From Burkholderia thailandensis E264 (GTDB taxonomy: Bacteria > Pseudomonadota > Gammaproteobacteria > Burkholderiales > Burkholderiaceae): a stretch of 64,000 bases of DNA. Below, one piece after another: positions 59,411 through 64,000 of the stretch. A program made the position numbers and the translations under genes. Positions within the stretch are counted from its first letter, which is position 1. Each line of letters begins with the position of its first letter. Under the pieces are notes generated by a model, which saw nothing but the letters and a program-made list of their open reading frames with translations, had not been told where the DNA came from and did not search any database. The stretch is from NCBI RefSeq assembly GCF_000012365.1, contig NC_007650.1:806001-870000 (forward strand), written 5' to 3'.

Positions 59411-59809
59411 TCACGCCGCGAGCGGCGTTTCATGCAGATGCCGCCAGACGATGCGCGACGCCGCGCCGCGTTCGAACACGACCGTCGAACGTCGCGTGTT
59501 CGTGCGGCCCTGACCGTCGGTTTGCGTTTCCCGGTAGCCGATCACCGCGCCGCCGCGCCACGCGCCGATCTGCTGCAGTTCGTCGATCGCGATGCGCAGC
59601 CCCGGACGTTGGCCGTGCCCCCGGCGGAACAGTTCGTCGAGGCCGGCGTGGTCGAGCGGCGCGCCGCGCGTGGCGATCATCGAGAAATGCGGCGAAAAGC
59701 GGCCGAGCAATGCGGGCAGGCGGTCGAATTCGGCGTGACCGGACAACCAGCGTTCGATGTCGACGTGCGCATCGATGACTTCCTGAAAATACGGGTTCGT
59801 TTCGTTCAT
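59411..59809 (-). CDS. SnoaL/DUF4440-like (NTF2-fold) protein
   Basis: 132 residues from ATG 59809, which overlaps the transporter stop (ATGA). It starts MNETNPYFQEVIDAHVDIERWL and has FSPHFSMIATRGAPLDHAGLDELF and AVIGYRETQTDGQGRTNTRRSTVVF, the cone-shaped NTF2-like fold pattern. It is probably a small-molecule binding protein or minor enzyme, co-translated with the efflux pump. The exact substrate is not predictable. Confidence 0.82.
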   Translation of the reverse strand: MNETNPYFQEVIDAHVDIERWLSGHAEFDRLPALLGRFSPHFSMIATRGAPLDHAGLDELFRRGHGQRPGLRIAIDELQQIGAWRGGAVIGYRETQTDGQGRTNTRRSTVVFERGAASRIVWRHLHETPLAA

Positions 59810-61221
59810 GATCGGTTCGATTGGGTATCCGAGGAAACAGTGGGTGAGACGCGCGCGCGGCGCGAGCCGAGCCGGGCGACGAGCGGCAGCGGCAGCAGCG
59901 TGAGCAGCGCGCCGAGCGCGAAGCACTGGCGGTATGCAAGCGGCGCGGCGCCGCCATCGAGCGCCAGCAGGAAATTGAGTGCGCTGCCGAGCACGGCGCT
60001 GCCCAGACAGAAGCTCAACTGACGGTTGATGTTCCATAGCGCGCTCGCTTCGCCCATTCGGTCGGCCGGCACGTCTAGAAACGCGGCGCTTTGCGACGTG
60101 CTCGTGCAGAGGCTCGCGCCGAATCCCATCGCGGCGTAGGCCAGCATGCGGCCTGCCTCGTGCGCCGCGAGCGGCGTCGCGAGCAGCGCGACGCCGATGC
60201 ACGCGATCACGATGCCGCAGGCGAGCAGCGGCCTCGGGCCGTGCAACGGGAAGGCGCGTCGCGTCGTCGCGATCGCGGCGAACGACGCGGCGGACCACGG
60301 CACCATCAGCGCGCCGACCTGCGTCGCGCTGAGCCCGAGCGCGTTTTGCAGAAAGAGCGATGCGATCAGATTCACGCCCGTGAAGACGCCGGGCACGCAC
60401 AGATAGATGACGACGCCAACGCGCAGGAGCGGCTGCGACAGCAGCGCGAGATCGAGCAGCGGCGCGCTCGAGCGGCGCGCGTGCCGGACGTACGCGAGGC
60501 CGGCGACGCACGCGATCGCGAGCGCGGCGATCGCCGGCATTGGCGCGCCGCGCCGGCTCGCGAACGTGAAGCCGAGCAGCAGCGCGATGAGCCCGGCCGC
60601 GCTGAGGCCGAGGCCGGCCGCATCGAGCGGGCGAGGCGCGTCGTTCGAGACGTCGGCGGGTAGCCACGCGAGCGCGAGCACGCACGCCAACGCGGCGAGC
60701 GCGAGCATCCCCGCGAACACCGCGCGCCACGATGCGTGGTCGACGATCACGCCGCCGAGCGCCGGCGACGTCGCGGGAACGAGCAGCGCGACCATCATCA
60801 CGATCGACGTCAGGCGTGCGCGCGTTTCGCGCGGATAGGCGCGATAGGTCATCGCCTGGCCGACGGGAATCAGCAGGCCGCCGCCGAGCCCCTGCACGAG
60901 CCGCGACGCGAGCAGCGCGCCGATCGATTGCGCGCTCGCCGCGCCGGCGCTGCCGAGCGCGAACACGAGCAGCGACGCGGCGAGCAGCCGGCGCTCGCCG
61001 AACCGGTGCGCGAGCCAAGCGCCGAGCGGAATCACGACGGTCAGCCCGAGCATGTAGATGTTGCCGATCCACGCGAGCTGCGTGACCGATGCGTGCAGCT
61101 CGCGCTGCAGCGCCGGATACGCGGCGTTGATCGCGAACATGTTCGCGAGATCGATCGAGAATCCGAGCAGATAGACGGCGGCGATGCGTGAGCGAGCGGA
61201 CATGGAGGCGGGCGGTGACAT
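59806..61221 (-). CDS. DHA2-type multidrug MFS efflux pump
   Basis: 471 residues with about 14 membrane segments. The pattern SIDLANMFAINAAYPALQREL (motif D1-like), GAWLAHRFGERRLLAASLL (motif A) and RLVQGLGGGLLIPVGQAM (motif B) with LVPATSPALGGVIVDHASWRAVF (motif C) mark a drug:H+ antiporter of the 14-TM group. ATG 61221 or 61203; neither has a clear ribosome site. Divergent from the LysR gene 90 bases away, the usual arrangement for a LysR-controlled pump. Confidence 0.92.
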   Translation of the reverse strand: MSPPASMSARSRIAAVYLLGFSIDLANMFAINAAYPALQRELHASVTQLAWIGNIYMLGLTVVIPLGAWLAHRFGERRLLAASLLVFALGSAGAASAQSIGALLASRLVQGLGGGLLIPVGQAMTYRAYPRETRARLTSIVMMVALLVPATSPALGGVIVDHASWRAVFAGMLALAALACVLALAWLPADVSNDAPRPLDAAGLGLSAAGLIALLLGFTFASRRGAPMPAIAALAIACVAGLAYVRHARRSSAPLLDLALLSQPLLRVGVVIYLCVPGVFTGVNLIASLFLQNALGLSATQVGALMVPWSAASFAAIATTRRAFPLHGPRPLLACGIVIACIGVALLATPLAAHEAGRMLAYAAMGFGASLCTSTSQSAAFLDVPADRMGEASALWNINRQLSFCLGSAVLGSALNFLLALDGGAAPLAYRQCFALGALLTLLPLPLVARLGSRRARVSPTVSSDTQSNRS

Positions 61222-61311
61222 CAGGCGACGTAGTGTAAAGTCCGCGATCCGTGGCCGTCAGTCCGATTGCCCGGATAGACTGATCAAAAAAATTTGACAA
61301 TCGAGGGCGCG
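61222..61311. promoter_or_regulatory. Divergent promoter/operator region between the efflux pump and LysR genes
   Basis: 90 bases between two divergent starts; the AT-rich TGATCAAAAAAATTTGA segment near 61280-61297 is the likely LysR-binding and promoter core, with TGATCA and partially palindromic AAATTT. Confidence 0.55.
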
Positions 61312-62232
61312 ATGGTGAGCTTGGATCGTTTCGACGTGTTTCGCGCGGTCGTGGAAGCCGGGTCGTTCACGGGCGCCGCGAACGTGCTGAACCAGGCGCG
61401 CGCGGCCGTGAGCTTCAATGTCAAGCAGCTCGAGGCCGAGCTGGGCGTGACGCTGCTCACGCGCACGACGCGGCGCGTCGAGTTGACCGAGGCGGGCGAG
61501 CGCTTCTACGCGCGCTGCCTGCGCGTGCTCGCCGAAGCCGAGGAGGCGATCGACGACGCGCGCGGCGAGCACGGCGGGATGCAGGGCAGCTTGCGGGTGA
61601 CGTCGACGGTCGAGTACGCGCTCGCGGTCGTCGCGCCGGCGCTGCGGGAATTCATGAGCATGCATCCGGCGTTGCGCGTGCGGCTCGAGACGCACACGTC
61701 GCAGGCGGATCTGGTGCGCGATCGCTTCGACGTCGCGATCCGGCTCGGCCGCTTCGAGCAGTTCCAGGACTTACCGTTCCGGGGCGTGTGCATCGACACG
61801 TACGACGTGCGGCCGGTGGCGTCGCCCGCATTGCTGGCCGCGCACGGCGTCGCGCGTATCGAGTCGCCGGATGCGCTCGCGCGCCTGCCGCAGCTCGGGC
61901 ACAGTCGCCTGTCGCAGGTTGCATCGTGGTTGCTGCACGATCGCGACGGCCGCGAGCACGTGTATCGGCCGGCGGCGAAACCGCATCTGATCGCGGACAA
62001 CGCATCGGTGCTGCGCGCGTTCGCGCGGCAGGGCAGCGGCGTCGCGCTGCTGCCGGAGTGGCTCGTGCGCGACGATCTGGACAATGGCACGTTGGTCGAC
62101 GCGCTGCCGGATTACCGGTTTGCGCAGCAGGGCGTCTACGCGCTGTATCCGTCGACGCGGCACGTGCCGCAGAAGATTCGCGCGTGGGTCGATTTCATCA
62201 AGCGTTACGTTCGGCGGCGCGCGCAGGGCTGA
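61312..62232 (+). CDS. LysR-family transcriptional regulator
   Basis: 306 residues from ATG 61312 with GAGGG four bases upstream; a TTG frame starts at 61294. The N-terminal helix-turn-helix reads FDVFRAVVEAGSFTGAANVL and SFNVKQLEAELGVTLLTRTTRRVELTEAG. The effector domain starts near 90 (GSLRVTSTVEYALAVVAP). The C-terminus has SGVALLPEWLVRDDLDNGTLV. Most likely controls the divergent DHA2 pump. Confidence 0.95.
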   Translation: MVSLDRFDVFRAVVEAGSFTGAANVLNQARAAVSFNVKQLEAELGVTLLTRTTRRVELTEAGERFYARCLRVLAEAEEAIDDARGEHGGMQGSLRVTSTVEYALAVVAPALREFMSMHPALRVRLETHTSQADLVRDRFDVAIRLGRFEQFQDLPFRGVCIDTYDVRPVASPALLAAHGVARIESPDALARLPQLGHSRLSQVASWLLHDRDGREHVYRPAAKPHLIADNASVLRAFARQGSGVALLPEWLVRDDLDNGTLVDALPDYRFAQQGVYALYPSTRHVPQKIRAWVDFIKRYVRRRAQG

Positions 62233-62235
62233 CCG

Positions 62236-62574
62236 ACGCTGTGCGACGCGATCGTCTCGCACCCGCGGACGGGCTGCGCGCTCGGGTTCAATCAGGCCGA
62301 GCCGTGGCATCCGTCGGCGCTCGCGCCGCGGCTGCGCGGCACGTTCGAGAAACTGGCCGGCAACGGCGATCCGCCGCACGAGTGCGAATACGGGAACGGC
62401 GAGCCGCTCGGCGCGGATGCGCTCGCCGGGGGCCGGCGGGCATTGCGGGCGAACAGGCTGATGTTCGACTGGCGGCGCGGCGGTTCGCCGATGATCGACA
62501 ACCTCACGATGATGCGCGGGCGCGAGGCGTTCGGTGGCGAGCGCAAGACGCCGGCTTATCTGTCGAGCGCCTAG
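62236..62574 (+). pseudogene. C-terminal remnant of a TauD/TfdA (SyrP-like) dioxygenase
   Basis: In the frame from about 62242, the translation CDAIVSHPRTGCALGFNQAEPWHP continues to a C-terminus FDWRRGGSPMIDNLTMMRGREAF and ends LSSA at TAG 62572. The stretch DWRRGG-xxMIDNLxxMRGRxxF matches the last conserved block of TauD/TfdA-type Fe/2-oxoglutarate dioxygenases, which holds the distal iron His (here Arg appears at the H of MHGR) and the 2-oxoglutarate Arg. The N-terminal two thirds and the HxD motif are absent. An insertion sequence sits immediately after the stop. Confidence 0.7.
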
Positions 62575-63385
62575 GGCGTGTTCACACTATCGAAGGGCTT
62601 CGATAATCAGGGCGAAGTTGATAAAGGCAATGAACATCAAGTCGAGTTTGTCGAAGCGCGAGAAGATGCGACGAAAACCCTTCAATCGACGGAACAGCCG
62701 CTCGACTTCGTTACGACGCTTGTACATTTCCCGGTCGTATTCCCAAGGCTCGACGCGCGTACTCAACGGAGGGACGACCGGGATGAAGCCGAGATCGAGC
62801 GCGAGTTGTCGGGTTTCGTTACCTTCGTACGCCTTGTCCATCAGCAGGTGCAGCGGCCGATTCGGCGGCCCCAGGCGTTCGAGCAGTGCACGTCCCTGCG
62901 GCGCATCGCCGGCTTGACCGGGCGACAGTGCGAACGTTATGGCTGTTCGAGCATCCGCGGCAACCATATGAATCTTGGTTGTCCATCCTCCGCGAGACTT
63001 GCCGATGGCTTGAGGTCCATTTTTTTTAACGCACCGGTGCCGTCAGGATGAACCTTCACGATCGTGCTATCCAGCGATACCGCTTCAATCCGAACGCGAA
63101 TGATCTGCGCGCGCTGCAACTCCGTGAACACTCGGTCCAGTACACCGTTGCGAGACCAACGGTTCATGCGCGTGTAGATCGTGTGCCAGCGGCCGAAACG
63201 TGGTGGCAGGCCGCGCCATTTACATCCGTGCTCGGCCACATAAAGGATCGCGTTGAGCACTTGCAGGTTCGACAGGCTCACATTGCCACGCTGTCGCGGC
63301 AGGCAATGTTCGATCTGCTTGAATTGGGCTTCGGAGATTTCCATCTCCGAAGCATAACCTCAAACTAATGTAGTGTGAACACGCC
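62575..63385 (-). mobile_element. IS5-family (IS427-type) insertion sequence, apparently intact
   Basis: 811 bp. Perfect terminal inverted repeats GGCGTGTTCACACTA at 62575-62589 and its complement at 63371-63385. Flanked by CTAG on both sides (62571-62574 and 63386-63389), the target duplication typical of the YTAR-preferring IS427 group. Both transposase frames are open. Its left CTAG includes the stop codon of the dioxygenase remnant. Confidence 0.95.
62587..63344 (-). CDS. IS5-family transposase, two frames joined by frameshift
   Basis: OrfA (63344 to 62937) starts MEISEAQFKQIEHCLP and carries NAILYVAEHGCKWRGLPPRFG and the first catalytic Asp in VSLDSTIVKVHPDG. OrfB (to 62587) carries AITFALSPGQAGD and LLMDKAYEGNE with the second Asp, and RRNEVERLFRRLKGFRRI with Glu. 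A run of eight A residues on the minus strand (63020-63027) just after the GTGALKK codons is the expected -1 slippage site joining the frames as GALKKNGPQAIGKSRGGWTT. Confidence 0.92.
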
Positions 63386-63474
63386 CTAGCCGGGGTAGGC
63401 TCGCGCGAGGCGCGCGGCGGCCGCTTCCGCGTGGACGGAAAGCGGCCGCCGCGCCGCGTGACGTTCCGAATGCG

Positions 63475-64000
63475 TCACTTGCTGTGGGTCGGGGAAGGCA
63501 GCGTCTCGAAGTCCTGATGCAGGCTCGCCGCCGCGCGTGCGGCGATTTGCGGGTCCGGGTGCCGGCGGGCCGTCTCGAAATCGCGCGCCGGCCCGACGGT
63601 CATCGAGGCCGCGGCGTTGACCGCCGAGCCGAACGCGGTGACCGCGCTGTCGAGGTATTCGCGGCGCTGAAAGTGATTGACCGCGTCGTTGCCGAACGAC
63701 CGGCTTTCGGTCATGTGCGCGCCCGTGTGCGTCTGCGTGCCCTGTTCGATGCCCTGGAGATTGCGCAGCACGCTGTCGTGCGAGCGCTGCGTGATGCCGA
63801 GCCCGTTGTTCTGCAGCGTGGAGCTGACCTGATGGACGGCCGCCGAATAGTACGTCGCGTTCGGTTGCGTCATGTGGTCGGCCGCGCTGGCCGTCACGTG
63901 CTCGCGGCGCGAATGCGGCGTCGACTGACTGAGGTCGTGCAGGCCGCTCAGCGACGAGCCGCCCGTCGGGCGGCTGCTCGAACGCCGGGTGGGCTGCGAG
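63475..64000 (-). CDS. Unrecognised protein, C-terminal part (window edge)
   Basis: The frame is open to the right edge, so the start is outside the window; a GTG at 63897 is possible but has no ribosome site. The visible 174 residues begin SQPTRRSSSRPTGGSSLSG (Ser/Arg-rich), then SVLRNLQGIEQGTQTHTGAH, FGNDAVNHFQRREYLDSAV and AFGSAVNAAASMTVG, and end FETLPSPTHSK. Soluble, no cysteine, rather helical. Family not recognised; the unstructured Ser/Thr/Gln-rich N-terminal part would suit a secreted or effector-like protein but this is speculation. Confidence 0.7.
   Translation of the reverse strand, partial: SQPTRRSSSRPTGGSSLSGLHDLSQSTPHSRREHVTASAADHMTQPNATYYSAAVHQVSSTLQNNGLGITQRSHDSVLRNLQGIEQGTQTHTGAHMTESRSFGNDAVNHFQRREYLDSAVTAFGSAVNAAASMTVGPARDFETARRHPDPQIAARAAASLHQDFETLPSPTHSK

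Overview
The window is high-GC DNA (most genes end codons in G/C) from a beta-proteobacterium. Gene content points to a Burkholderia of the pseudomallei group: a cepacian bce-II exopolysaccharide cluster, a Burkholderia-type HU protein with a lysine/alanine tail, a Gram-negative trimeric porin and an avidin of the burkavidin type. A species call is not possible from the sequence alone.

Layout. (1) 1-12.5 kb: exopolysaccharide block in the bce-II order: GDP-6-deoxy-4-keto-mannose reductase (cut by the edge), GDP-mannose 4,6-dehydratase, acyltransferase, a secreted beta-propeller-like protein, Wzx-type flippase, double glycosyltransferase, second acyltransferase, a 47-residue membrane peptide and UDP-glucose pyrophosphorylase. 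(2) 12.8-21 kb: backbone genes: another acyltransferase, HU/H1-like protein, porin, YihY-type membrane protein, a small conserved protein, a truncated DoeB-like deacylase remnant and a YdcF-type protein. (3) 21.7-31.0 kb: a complete selenoprotein module: formate dehydrogenase alpha with an in-frame TGA (Sec197) followed by a SECIS hairpin, beta and gamma subunits, then fdhE-selA-selB and the tRNA-Sec gene selC. Enzyme, maturation factor and the Sec decoding machinery (apart from SelD) sit together. (4) 31.0-39.2 kb: a lower-GC, decayed island directly 3' of selC: a broken P4-type integrase, a phage tail-like fragment, an acyltransferase, a wrecked IS3-family element, a second integrase scrap, an avidin homologue and secreted or cytosolic proteins of unknown role. 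(5) 39.2-55 kb: accessory metabolism: amidase, GH3 glycosidase, an IclR regulator divergent from a self-sufficient CYP116B-type P450 plus aromatic-acid-type transporter, a patatin lipase, and a three-gene unit of a lectin-bearing galactose-oxidase-like copper radical oxidase, a cytochrome c and an SCO-type copper chaperone. (6) 55.4-59.3 kb: a soluble signalling operon (REC plus altered HD-GYP, FIST sensor, histidine kinase). (7) 59.4-64 kb: SnoaL-like protein and DHA2 efflux pump divergent from a LysR regulator, a dioxygenase C-terminal remnant, an intact 811-bp IS5-family (IS427-type) insertion with 4-bp CTAG duplication, and a partial gene at the right edge.

The most unusual items are the oxidase/cytochrome/SCO unit, the FIST-linked signalling operon with a substituted HD metal ligand, the avidin inside the selC-linked island, and the textbook co-location of a Sec-containing formate dehydrogenase with selA, selB and selC.
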